Source: JAJRAN01 sp963827135 (GTDB lineage Archaea; Thermoplasmatota; Thermoplasmata; Methanomassiliicoccales; UBA472). From it: DNA of 64,000 bases. The first letter of the stretch is position 1. Each line of letters begins with the position of its first letter. Made by a program: the position numbers and the translations under genes. This document shows positions 17,564 to 26,186 of this stretch, piece after piece. The DNA lies in NCBI GenBank assembly GCA_963827135.1, contig CAWGZX010000008.1:1-64000 (forward strand), given 5' to 3'. The notes under the pieces were generated by a model, which saw nothing but the letters and a program-made list of their open reading frames with translations, made no database searches and was not told the DNA's origin.

Positions 17564-18427
17564 ATGAAGGTCAGCGTCGGACCGGTCCGGGTGGACTTCA
17601 AGATACCGATCGCGCCCGGGGTAGTGGCGGACAGGCACGTCAACTGCTACCTGATACTCGGCGACGGGGTCCACATCATCGACTCCGGTGTCAAGGGGTC
17701 CGAGCGGCTGCTTCTAGAGAGGATCAAAGGCCACGGTTTTGAGCCCAGCGACGTCAAGGCCATAATCCACACCCACGCTCACCCCGATCATATGGGCTCC
17801 ACCAAGAGGTTGAAGGAGCTGACCGGATGCTCGGTCCTCGTCCATGGTGCCGAGGCCGAGTGGCTCGAACGCCCGGAGAGGCAGTTCGAACAGCGTCCAG
17901 TCCCAGGCTTCTTCGATCTCATAGGGGGAGGCGTGAGGCCGGACAGAACATTGACCGACGGGGACGTCATCGACATGGGCAAGGTCAGGTCCATTGAGGT
18001 CATCCATGTACCTGGGCACTCGCCCGGCTCCATCGCGCTCTTCCATGGGCTCAGCGGGAGCCTGTTCGTTGGAGACGCGGTACCAGTCCCAGGTCACGTC
18101 CCAGTATACGATGACGCGGTCCTTGCCTATCGCTCGATCCTCAGGCTGACAGAGGTGCAGGGCGTGGACCTGGTCTGCTCGGCCTGGGAGGCGCCGAAGC
18201 GCAGGGGCGACGCGAGCGTGATATTGCAGACCGGCCTGAAGGTGATAGAAAGCATCCATGAGATGGTCAGGACCAACCTGCTGACCAAGGAAATGACGTC
18301 CGAGGAGCTCTGCCGCCGCTGCGTCGCAAAGCTCGGCCTCCCGCCGGAGATGGCCAATCCGTTGATCGCCAGGACATTCGATGCGCACCGGCGCGCGCTT
18401 GATCAAGGGCACATCCGGCTGGCTTGA
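17564..18427 (+). CDS. MBL-fold hydrolase
   Basis: 287 residues. THAHPDHMGS carries the canonical HxHxDH metal motif; further ligands in VIHVPGHSPGSIALFHG and VGDAVPV. The C-terminal 90 residues are helical and resemble the extension of glyoxalase II/LACTB2-like MBL proteins (LCRRCVAKLGLPPEMANP). Probably a thioester or nuclease-type hydrolase; substrate unknown. Close spacing to the CHAT-like gene suggests a shared transcript. Confidence 0.82.
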   Translation: MKVSVGPVRVDFKIPIAPGVVADRHVNCYLILGDGVHIIDSGVKGSERLLLERIKGHGFEPSDVKAIIHTHAHPDHMGSTKRLKELTGCSVLVHGAEAEWLERPERQFEQRPVPGFFDLIGGGVRPDRTLTDGDVIDMGKVRSIEVIHVPGHSPGSIALFHGLSGSLFVGDAVPVPGHVPVYDDAVLAYRSILRLTEVQGVDLVCSAWEAPKRRGDASVILQTGLKVIESIHEMVRTNLLTKEMTSEELCRRCVAKLGLPPEMANPLIARTFDAHRRALDQGHIRLA

Positions 18428-18437
18428 CCGTCCTAGG

Positions 18438-18539
18438 TCACTTCTTCTTCTTGGCGCGGTGCCAGGTGATGGCCATCAAGAATATTCCCAGACCGGCGAA
18501 GATCAGGGCCATCAGGTATCCTTGGATCTCTGAGTCCAT
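18438..18539 (-). CDS. 33-residue single-pass membrane peptide
   Basis: A short frame, ATG 18539 to TGA 18438, encoding MDSEIQGYLM, then a hydrophobic segment (ALIFAGLGIFLMAITW), then a basic tail HRAKKKK. The acidic N-terminus, one membrane helix and lysine-rich C-terminus are what a genuine small membrane protein looks like (N-out, C-in). A GGAG lies 14 bases before the ATG and an AT-rich TATA-like stretch (AAAAAATAGTTTAA) just upstream. Function unknown. Confidence 0.55.
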   Translation of the reverse strand: MDSEIQGYLMALIFAGLGIFLMAITWHRAKKKK

Positions 18540-18612
18540 GGTGCGGTAATCGTCTCCTTGTTAAACTATTTTTTGCCTGCCCTTGCCTCGGGCCAGTGCT
18601 CCGAACAGGACT

Positions 18613-19728
18613 TCATTTCAGGCTATCAGGGTTCAGTCCCTTCAGCTCATCGAGCACGAAGATCCCGTCCTTCCTCACGAGGACGTCATCGAAATAGATC
18701 TCCCCGCCGCCCCATTCCTTGGTCTGGATAAGGACCATGTCCCAGTGCACGGAGGACCGGTTGCCGTTGAAAGCCTCGTCGTAGGCGTTGCCAGGCGTGA
18801 AGTGGATCGAGCCGGAGATCTTCTCATCGAACAGGGTGTCGAGCATGGGCTTGGTGATGTAGGGATTGAGGCCGATGGCGAACTCGCCCACGTACCTGGC
18901 GCCCTCGTCAGCATCGAGGATGTGATTCATGGCCTTGTTGTTCGAGGAGGTCGCTTCGACGATCTTACCATCCTTGAAGCGGAGCCGCATGTTCTCGAAG
19001 ACCTTGCCTTCATACAGAGTCTTGGTGTTGTATTGGAGGACGCCGTTCACCGAGTCCTTCACGGGCGCGCTGTAGACCTCGCCATCGGGGATGTTCCTGT
19101 CGCCGTCGCACTTGACGACCGGGATGCCCTTGATGGAGAAATGCAGGTCCGTCCCGGGCGCGACCAGCCTCACCTTGTCGGTGGCGCTCATGAGCTTGAC
19201 CAGTGGGTCCATGGACCTTGACATCTTGTTATAGTCGAGGGTGCAGGTGTCGAAATAGAAGTCCTCGAAGGCCTCTGTGGACATCTCCGCCGACTGCGCC
19301 ATCGAAGACGTTGGCCAGCGCAGCACTACCCAGCGGGTCTTCGGGACCCTCCACTCAGAATGCACCGGGTGCCACCAATGCTTGCGGTAGAGGTCCATCT
19401 TATCCGCAGGCACGTCCGAGGTCTCGGTTATGTTGCTCGCGCCTCTCATGCCTATGTATGCCTGGGCCTTCTTCATCTTGGCCAGCTCGATCTCCCCGGT
19501 GAGCTTTATCGTGGCCTCGTCCGAGCCCTTGAGGAACTGCCTGAAGAGACGGGGGGATTTCTGCGACACCAGGGGGATTCCTCCGACGGAATAGATCTTC
19601 TTCACCAGAGCCTCCAGCATCTCGACGGGGATGTCGAAGGCCTCGATGTAGACCACCTCTCCCTGCCTTAGCTTGGTGGAGTGGTCTATGAGCGTGTTGG
19701 CCAGCTTCATGTAGCGCGGGTCCTGCAT
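18613..19728 (-). CDS. M29-type metalloaminopeptidase
   Basis: 371 residues. Resembles thermophilic aminopeptidase T/PepS: KLRQGEVVYIEAFDIP, DLHFSIKGIPVVKCDGDRNI, GEFAIGLNPYI, GSIHFTPGNAYDE and SSVHWDMVLIQ, which include the Glu and His/Asp metal ligands of the C-terminal domain. Removes N-terminal residues from peptides in the cytosol. ATG 19728 is chosen because a TATA-like AATAAATAGT (19751-19760 on this strand) lies about 28 bases upstream, suggesting a leaderless mRNA; a GTG at 19752 falls inside the box. Confidence 0.85.
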   Translation of the reverse strand: MQDPRYMKLANTLIDHSTKLRQGEVVYIEAFDIPVEMLEALVKKIYSVGGIPLVSQKSPRLFRQFLKGSDEATIKLTGEIELAKMKKAQAYIGMRGASNITETSDVPADKMDLYRKHWWHPVHSEWRVPKTRWVVLRWPTSSMAQSAEMSTEAFEDFYFDTCTLDYNKMSRSMDPLVKLMSATDKVRLVAPGTDLHFSIKGIPVVKCDGDRNIPDGEVYSAPVKDSVNGVLQYNTKTLYEGKVFENMRLRFKDGKIVEATSSNNKAMNHILDADEGARYVGEFAIGLNPYITKPMLDTLFDEKISGSIHFTPGNAYDEAFNGNRSSVHWDMVLIQTKEWGGGEIYFDDVLVRKDGIFVLDELKGLNPDSLK

Positions 19729-19862
19729 GAATGGGCCATGGTGATAGGGCACTATTTATTGTTGGCCGGACGAGGTCCAGCGAAGGACGATGCTATTCCC
19801 ACGGCTCCGAGGGCGGGAGAGTTAAGATATTGTCAGCCCTACATTCACCCGGGAGGGAGACG

Positions 19863-20615
19863 ATGAAGAGGATAGGGTGGTTCACGACAGCGAGGGGTCC
19901 AGGCTCATTCAACCTTTTCAACACCATGATCTCGAGGCTGGAGAGCGGGGACATCAAGGCGAGGCTCGCCTTCGTGTTCATCAATCGCGAGGAGAAGGGG
20001 AACAAGTACAGGAGGAAGATCATCGAGATGTCCAAGGAAAGGGGCATACCCGTGATCGTCTTCCCCTCCGATGCCTTCATGCCCGACCTGAAGCGGCAGG
20101 ACATCGCCGCCTGGAGGGACGAATACGGCAAGGAGCTGCGCGGGCGCATCTCCGCCTACGAGATGGACTTCGGGGTGCTCGCCGGTTACATGCTGATCTT
20201 CGACGCTGAGACCTGCAGGAGGCACACATTGATCAACCTGCACCCCGCCCTTCCGGACACATACAAGGGGACATGGGAGGAGATCGTAGGCCAGGTGGTG
20301 GACAACAACGACTCGAGCTATGGCTCGACCGTGCACCTGTGCACCCCGGAATTGGACCGAGGGGCGCCCATAGCCTACGACTCCTTCCCTTTGGCAGAGC
20401 TCAAGGAGCGATTCCATTCCAAGGAGCAGCTGGTCAAGGAGGTCAGGGCCAGGGAGCTCAAGCGCGAGGCATACCTCCTCATGGCCACCATCAAGCTCCT
20501 CGTGGAGGGTGATATACGCGTAGAACGTAACCGGCTGCTCGACCGCAAGGGCAAGAAGATCGAAGGCTCTGCCAACCTGGCGTCCATGATCGATGAGATG
20601 ATCACGGAAGGATGA
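19863..20615 (+). CDS. PurN-like formyltransferase family protein
   Basis: 250 residues from ATG 19863 behind GGGAGGGAGACG. The formyl-transferase signature is seen: INLHPALPDTYKGTWEEI (Asn and His of the catalytic set) and TVHLCTPELDRGAPIAYDSF (catalytic Asp). The N-terminal MKRIGWFTTARGPGSFNLF fits PurN-type glycinamide-ribotide formyltransferases, but the N-terminal half is diverged and the C-terminus is longer, so the substrate may not be GAR. Confidence 0.75.
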   Translation: MKRIGWFTTARGPGSFNLFNTMISRLESGDIKARLAFVFINREEKGNKYRRKIIEMSKERGIPVIVFPSDAFMPDLKRQDIAAWRDEYGKELRGRISAYEMDFGVLAGYMLIFDAETCRRHTLINLHPALPDTYKGTWEEIVGQVVDNNDSSYGSTVHLCTPELDRGAPIAYDSFPLAELKERFHSKEQLVKEVRARELKREAYLLMATIKLLVEGDIRVERNRLLDRKGKKIEGSANLASMIDEMITEG

Positions 20616-20703
20616 TCCCATATGGATGAGATCGACATCGCCATCAGCCGCATCATGCAATAGGGTGTTGAATCAACCACAAATGGGAACGCGCTCGATA
20701 TAC

Positions 20704-22482
20704 CTATTCCAAATCCTTCTTCCCATCCTTCTCTGATAGGCCTCTGACTATGCTGGATGTGACCCTTCGATATGCTGATTTATAGGCGTCCCAAAGGAAG
20801 TAGGTCAGGAGGACAGCCAATACGACCAAAAGGAGGAATGGAAGGAAGTCCATCCCCTCCACCTGGGGCAGGAAAGGCAGGATCATCAGGAACAGCAATA
20901 TGGCCAGGAATGCCTCGCCCAGGTCCTTGAAGACCCTTCCCGCTGCGCTCCGCCTGCGATTCGCGCTGCTCGAGGCTGGATGGACCATTCCCGCTAGGAT
21001 GAGGGACAGCTTCTTCAACCTGACCACGAGGATGAATATCAAGGGGATGATGATTACCAGGCCGATGAAGAAGGCTATCAGCGATGGCACCACCCCCAGA
21101 TCGGTGCTGATCCATCCAATTAACGAGTCCAGGACGGCGAGGACGTTCACGGCGATGAGAACCCCGGCGATGAGCACGAGATCGATGACGATGTAGAGCG
21201 TCTCCCTGCGCGCCTCCTTTCTCGCCTCCGACCTCACCGATTCCTTGACGACCAGCTCGCGGGAGCCCTCCGCCCCCCTGTCCATGTCCAAGCGGACGTT
21301 CTTGGGGAATGCTCTCATGACCGCCTCGAAGAGGCGTGGCGCACCGCGCGAGATGAATGGCATCAGGATGAGAGTGAAGAGCGCCGCCCCGATCACCGCC
21401 GAATAGAGGTATTGGTCGATCAAGCCTCCATCCAAGGCGATGGCGGCCACGATGAAGGAGAATTCGCCCATGGCGACCAGGCTGGTCGCGATGTAGAGGC
21501 AGGAACGGCTGTTGAAGTTCGCCAGGTAGCAGGCTGAGGAGATGAAGACCAGCTTCCCGATGATGAAGACGGCGGCCACGATGAGCGCGACGTAAAGCCC
21601 CTGGACGAAGAGCTCGGGATTGAACTGGAAGCCGACGGAGATGAAGAATGTGGCGATGAACAGCTCCTTCATCGGCTCCACCTTGAGGCACACCGTGGCC
21701 GAGCAGGCTGACTGAGATACGATGATGCCCATGAGGAATGCGCCCACAGCCACGGACAGACCGATCAGGCTAGAGAGCATGGCCATGACGAAGGCCAACG
21801 CTAGGGCGGAGAGGAAGAGGACCTCATCGGAGTAGTGCGCCTTAATCCAATCCAGCATCCTTGGGATCGCGGCGATGCCCAGCAGGATGGTCATGGAGAT
21901 GAAGAGAACGATCCCGACAACCATCGCCCAGGTGGAGTTGAATATGGATTCGCTCGATTCAGAGAGCGCCGGTGAGACGAAGGTGATGACGATTACCAGG
22001 ATGATATCCTCCATTATCAGGATCCCGGTTATCGCCCTCTTCTCGTTCATGGTCAGGTGCTTGCTGCTCGGCATTATCGTCAGTATCGCGGTCGTACTGG
22101 CGATGGACATGACGATCCCAAGGAAGATCGCCTGCCCTTGGGACAACCCCAGGGCGATGGCCAATGAGTAGCCTATCAGGATCATCATAGACATCTCGGC
22201 GACCGCGATGACAAGGGCCAAAGATGCCACCTTCCTTAGCCCTCGGAGATTGAGCTCGATGCCGATGAAGAACATCAGCAACACTATTCCCATGCTGGAG
22301 AAGATGTCGACGATCTCCGTGCTAAGATCGTATTGGGGGAAGATGTATGGACCGAGCAGAATCCCTGCGAGAATGTAGCCAATGAGCGTGGGCATCTTCA
22401 AGCGGCTCAATATCAGAATACAGACGCTGGCGACCACGAGCATGACCGTGATGTCGAACAGTATCTCGATTTCTGACGCCAA
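20704..22482 (-). CDS. CPA2-family cation:proton antiporter
   Basis: 592 residues. The first 390 form the KefB/NapA-like antiporter unit: LKMPTLIGYILAGILLGPYI, GIVLLMFFIGIELNLRGLRK, MSIASTTAILTIM, FFISVGFQFNPELFVQG and LVAMGEFSFIVAAIAL. Instead of the usual cytosolic TrkA-N domain, the C-terminal 200 residues carry about four more membrane helices with a basic loop (SSSANRRRSAAGRVF). Likely exchanges Na+ or K+ for H+. Stands alone, about 90 bases from the ABC operon. Confidence 0.85.
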   Translation of the reverse strand: MASEIEILFDITVMLVVASVCILILSRLKMPTLIGYILAGILLGPYIFPQYDLSTEIVDIFSSMGIVLLMFFIGIELNLRGLRKVASLALVIAVAEMSMMILIGYSLAIALGLSQGQAIFLGIVMSIASTTAILTIMPSSKHLTMNEKRAITGILIMEDIILVIVITFVSPALSESSESIFNSTWAMVVGIVLFISMTILLGIAAIPRMLDWIKAHYSDEVLFLSALALAFVMAMLSSLIGLSVAVGAFLMGIIVSQSACSATVCLKVEPMKELFIATFFISVGFQFNPELFVQGLYVALIVAAVFIIGKLVFISSACYLANFNSRSCLYIATSLVAMGEFSFIVAAIALDGGLIDQYLYSAVIGAALFTLILMPFISRGAPRLFEAVMRAFPKNVRLDMDRGAEGSRELVVKESVRSEARKEARRETLYIVIDLVLIAGVLIAVNVLAVLDSLIGWISTDLGVVPSLIAFFIGLVIIIPLIFILVVRLKKLSLILAGMVHPASSSANRRRSAAGRVFKDLGEAFLAILLFLMILPFLPQVEGMDFLPFLLLVVLAVLLTYFLWDAYKSAYRRVTSSIVRGLSEKDGKKDLE

Positions 22483-22572
22483 AACGTACCTCCACCCTCG
22501 CTCCTTTTTTGGATACCATCATATTTATAGATTCTGAAAAGGAGGAATCGGCGGTGAAGGGGCGAATGCCGA

Positions 22573-23334
22573 CTAGGGCATCTCCTTCTCCCGGAACGCC
22601 CATGCGCCGATCGCGAGTAGTATAATCGTCAGCCCCGCTAGCACGACGGCCGAAATGCCGGCATTGCCTGCGAACTCGGTGATGTTACCATATGGGATGA
22701 GCTCCGCTCCGATGACCTTGATGTAGTACATGATGGTGTACTTCCCGATCGCCCCGGGCAACGAGCCGACGAACCCCTCCCAGACGAAGGCGTATAGGAG
22801 GCCTAGGTAGATCGGCTGTCTCAAGACCACCCCCAGCGCAAGGAAGAGCGAGGAATAGACGAATGCCCCGATCGTGAGCACAAGGGCATAGGAGAGGAGG
22901 AGCTCCAAGGCCTCCTGGTCCACGCTCGTGGTCAGGAAGAAGCTCGCCCATCCGACGGCTTCTATCACGACCAGCATGACTATTAGGACAAGGCTGAGCG
23001 ACACGTAGTAGCCGATGTAGGACATTCGCCGGTCCATGGGCGAGGTGACCACCTGGGTGATGCTCCTGTCGTCAATCTCGTTCCTTATCATCGAGGCGCC
23101 ATAGATCAGGCTCATTATCGGAAGCAGGAAGGAGAGGACCAAAGTATTGATCAGCGAGCTCCCTTCCTCGATGGTGCCACCGCCTTCGCTGGCCACGTAC
23201 AACATGACCAACGCGACCAGCCCGGCCATCAATGCCACGATGACCCAGCGTCGATTGATGAGCAGCTTCTTCGAAGAGAAAGATATCAAGGCGCGAAGGC
23301 CGGCGAGGTCGGATCGGAGCTCCACGGTCACCAC
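22573..23334 (-). CDS. ABC-2 type permease
   Basis: 253 residues with about six hydrophobic segments; MIRNEIDDRSITQVVTSPMD is the cytosolic coupling region typical of ABC-2 export permeases. Last gene of a four-gene operon (ATPase, permease, ATPase, permease), overlapping the ATPase upstream by 7 bases. Substrate unknown. Confidence 0.85.
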   Translation of the reverse strand: MVTVELRSDLAGLRALISFSSKKLLINRRWVIVALMAGLVALVMLYVASEGGGTIEEGSSLINTLVLSFLLPIMSLIYGASMIRNEIDDRSITQVVTSPMDRRMSYIGYYVSLSLVLIVMLVVIEAVGWASFFLTTSVDQEALELLLSYALVLTIGAFVYSSLFLALGVVLRQPIYLGLLYAFVWEGFVGSLPGAIGKYTIMYYIKVIGAELIPYGNITEFAGNAGISAVVLAGLTIILLAIGAWAFREKEMP

Positions 23335-24260
23335 CCCGCCAGATACTTGAACAAGGACTCGAGGTCGTCGTCTAGGCTTCTCATGCTCTCGACCTGGCAG
23401 CCGGTCTCGGCGATCAGGGCGGGCATGGAATCGAAGAGCTCGTCCGGTCTGGTGACCTCTATCGTCACCGCCGACCTATCGCTCCAGAGCTGTACGGAAA
23501 CCGTGTAAGGCTTGTCGACCAGGCTCTTGGCCAATTCCACCAGACCTTTGCCCTGGATGACGATGTGATGGGGATGGTTGCTCATCAGCCCCCTGATCTC
23601 GGATATGTCCCCGGTCGCCACGGCCCTGCCCTTGTAAAGCAGTGCGACATCGTGCGTCATGCGCTCCACTTCGAAGAGGATGTGGGAGGAGACGATGATG
23701 TCGTGCCCTTGCTCTCGGTTCAGGCCTTTGATCATGTCAATGAGCTCCTTTCTTACGACCGGGTCCGTGCCGCTCAGCGGCTCGTCCAGCAGAAGGAGCT
23801 TGGGGTCATGGAGGATGGAGCCAGCAATCTTCATGCGTTGCTTCATGCCCTTACTATAGCCTCCGATGTGCCGGTCGGCCGCCTCGGTCATCTCGACCAC
23901 CCTGAGGACCTCGGCGGATCTCTTAGCCAGCGACTGCCCGCTCATGCCATGCAGCCCGCCGACGAAGCGCAAAAAGTCCGATCCGGTAAGGTCCATGGGC
24001 AGGAACTCGTAATCAGGGCAGAACCCGATATCCTTCAGCTGGCTCGGGTTCTTCCAGGGGGACTTGCCCATCACCAACATGGTGCCCATGTTGGCCTTGA
24101 TCGTACCTACGAGAAGCTTGAAGAGGGTGCTCTTGCCGGCTCCGTTCGGACCGACGATCCCGGTTATCCCGCTCCTGATCTCGATATTGAAGTTGTTCAG
24201 GCCGATGACGTTACCATACCATTTCGATACGTCCCTGGCGACGACGATGGGGTCGCTCAT
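23328..24260 (-). CDS. ABC transporter ATP-binding protein
   Basis: 310 residues from ATG 24260 (GGGTGGGGAA before it); frame extends upstream but without a better start. Walker A GPNGAGKST, signature YSKGMKQRMKIAGSI, Walker B LLLLDEPLSGTDP and H-loop SSHIL are present. The C-terminal 90 residues form the accessory domain common in drug/sodium export ATPases. Pairs with the downstream permease; overlaps the upstream permease by 4 bases. Confidence 0.92.
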   Translation of the reverse strand: MSDPIVVARDVSKWYGNVIGLNNFNIEIRSGITGIVGPNGAGKSTLFKLLVGTIKANMGTMLVMGKSPWKNPSQLKDIGFCPDYEFLPMDLTGSDFLRFVGGLHGMSGQSLAKRSAEVLRVVEMTEAADRHIGGYSKGMKQRMKIAGSILHDPKLLLLDEPLSGTDPVVRKELIDMIKGLNREQGHDIIVSSHILFEVERMTHDVALLYKGRAVATGDISEIRGLMSNHPHHIVIQGKGLVELAKSLVDKPYTVSVQLWSDRSAVTIEVTRPDELFDSMPALIAETGCQVESMRSLDDDLESLFKYLAGW

Positions 24261-25081
24261 TTCCCCACCCCCTTCCTCACGATGCGCCAGTAGACCAGAG
24301 CTAACGGCGGGATGGTGAAAGCGAACACGGCCGCCCCGAAGAGCCAGGTGTCTACCCCAATCGGAAGGCCGAGCCCGAAGATCACGTCCATGGTCATTGC
24401 CAACACGCTCCCGGGGTCGAGGAGCTGCCAGTCGGAATCGAACTGGATGAAGATGCCGGAGATTATCCCGAGCACGAAGAACACCATGAAAGTGCCCACC
24501 GCCGCATACGTCCTCCTTGATGTGATGGAGGACAGCATCAGGCCGATGGGGATGAGGAAGAACGTTGCCCATGCGCCGGCCACCACCGTCTCCAGGATTA
24601 CCTGGGCGCTGGCGAGGTAGTCAGGCCCGGATTGCGTGGCCGTCACCGCCACCGCCAGTATGATGGGAGGGAAGAGCCCGAATATGGCCAGGGTGACGAA
24701 AGCCCCGGTCAACTTGCCTAGGAGGTAGCCCTCGGGCTTCAGGGCCCTCGAGAGGTAAAGCACCAGGGAGTTGCTGCGCATGTCCTCGGCCAGGAGGTCG
24801 GAGCATACCATCGAGACCAGGATGACCATGAAGATGTAGAAGATCGCGTTCTGCATCTGGCTGGCCATCAGCTCGGGAGTGAGGGATTCGTGGGGGGTGA
24901 TGGAGATGAAGATGATGTTCAGGGCGAAGGCCAGGAAGGTCCCGATTATCAGGACCGCCAGGAACCATTTGGACTTGAGATTGTGGCGAAGGATGGACTG
25001 GGCGATGACCAGGAAGCGCTTGGAATGTTGGCTCCGCTCTCCCTGCCAAGGCCTGTACTCGATAGGGTTGAGGCCCATCAC
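24257..25081 (-). CDS. ABC-2 type permease
   Basis: 274 residues with about six membrane segments, opening with a cytosolic stretch RFLVIAQSILRHNLKSKWFL and DLLAEDMRSNSLVLYLSRAL, the coupling region resembling NosY/CcmB-type permeases. Second gene of the operon, overlapping the ATPase before and after by 4 bases each, so all four proteins are probably made together. Two ATPases with two different permeases suggest either one heteromeric exporter or two related ones. Confidence 0.85.
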   Translation of the reverse strand: MMGLNPIEYRPWQGERSQHSKRFLVIAQSILRHNLKSKWFLAVLIIGTFLAFALNIIFISITPHESLTPELMASQMQNAIFYIFMVILVSMVCSDLLAEDMRSNSLVLYLSRALKPEGYLLGKLTGAFVTLAIFGLFPPIILAVAVTATQSGPDYLASAQVILETVVAGAWATFFLIPIGLMLSSITSRRTYAAVGTFMVFFVLGIISGIFIQFDSDWQLLDPGSVLAMTMDVIFGLGLPIGVDTWLFGAAVFAFTIPPLALVYWRIVRKGVGK

Positions 25082-26070
25082 CTCGCCTCCTTGACCGCGT
25101 CGATGAACACGTCCTCGAGCGTGAAGCGATCAGGCAGGTACGACCTGATCTGGACCCCCACTTGGCGAGCAGCCTCGAAGACGTGAGAGCTTCCTTTGGC
25201 GTTGACGAAGACCACGGTCAGCTGCTTGAACTCCTCCGAGACCGACAGCACCTCGTGCTCGCTGGAGAGCGCGTTGATGAATCGGGCCAGGGCGTCAGGT
25301 TGCCCCCTTACCACTACGCGCTTCCTCTCCGATCCTTGGGATAGCAGGGAGTCGATGCCCCCTTGGGTGATGGCCTTGCCGCTGGAGATGATGATGACAT
25401 CCTTGCACACCCTCTCCACATCGTGGAGGATGTGAGACGAGAGCAAGATGGATTTGTCCGTGGCGGCGATCCTGCTGATGAGGTCGAGCATCTCCTCCCT
25501 GCCCTGGGGATCCATGCCGCTCGTAGGCTCATCCAGGAAGATGATGCTCGGGTCGTGGACTATCGCCTGGGCGAGCTTTATGCGCTGTTTCATCCCGGTG
25601 GAATAGGTGGAGATGGGCCGGTAGCGCTGCTCGCTCAGGCCGACGAAGTCGAGGACCTCATGGCTCCGGGGAATGGAATCCTTCTTGGCCATGCCAGATA
25701 TCTGCCCCACGTAGGAGACTAGCTCTACCCCGGTCATGGTCTCAATGAGGCAATCATGCTCAGGCATGTAGCCGATCCTGTCCCTGATGGCCATCCGGTC
25801 CTTAACCGGGTCCAGTCCAGCGACGGCGATCGTGCCCGACTGAGGTTCGAGCAGGCCCAGCACTGCCTTGATGAAGGTGCTCTTGCCCGCGCCATTCGGG
25901 CCGAGGAGCCCCACTACGCCCCTAGGCACATTCACAGAGAAATGGTCCAGGGCGACAATCTGACCGTAGCGCACGACCAGGTCCTCGGCCACGATGTTGG
26001 CCTCGTCCTTGGACCCGGGAATTTTTGGCGCAGAAGAAGTGCCATTGTCAGCGACCACCCTCGCGGCCAT
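25078..26070 (-). CDS. ABC transporter ATP-binding protein
   Basis: 330 residues: Walker A GPNGAGKST, Q-loop region IRDRIGYMPEHDCLIETM, signature YSTGMKQRIKLAQAI, Walker B IIFLDEPTSGMDP and SSHILHDVERVCKD. A 25-residue polar N-terminal extension precedes the domain. First gene of the ABC operon; its ATG is 21-30 bases from a strong TATA box, indicating a leaderless transcript. Confidence 0.92.
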   Translation of the reverse strand: MAARVVADNGTSSAPKIPGSKDEANIVAEDLVVRYGQIVALDHFSVNVPRGVVGLLGPNGAGKSTFIKAVLGLLEPQSGTIAVAGLDPVKDRMAIRDRIGYMPEHDCLIETMTGVELVSYVGQISGMAKKDSIPRSHEVLDFVGLSEQRYRPISTYSTGMKQRIKLAQAIVHDPSIIFLDEPTSGMDPQGREEMLDLISRIAATDKSILLSSHILHDVERVCKDVIIISSGKAITQGGIDSLLSQGSERKRVVVRGQPDALARFINALSSEHEVLSVSEEFKQLTVVFVNAKGSSHVFEAARQVGVQIRSYLPDRFTLEDVFIDAVKEAR

Positions 26071-26090
26071 GACCGTTCATTCCGTCGCGG

Positions 26091-26100
26091 TTATAAAAAG
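26091..26100 (-). promoter_or_regulatory. TATA box of the ABC operon
   Basis: CTTTTTATAA on the minus strand, 21-30 bases before the ATG at 26070. That spacing is what leaderless archaeal transcripts show, so transcription probably begins at or next to the start codon. Confidence 0.6.
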
Positions 26101-26186
26101 GATGCCGAAGGACGTGAGCGATGGCGATGACCCTCCTCGTGGAGCATCTTAAAGGAATCATGATTGAACATTCAAGGGCATCCAGC

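Noticed and set aside
20780..21691. Second long open frame within the antiporter gene
   Set aside because: Arg/Gly/His-rich, same region fully explained by the hydrophobic antiporter frame.
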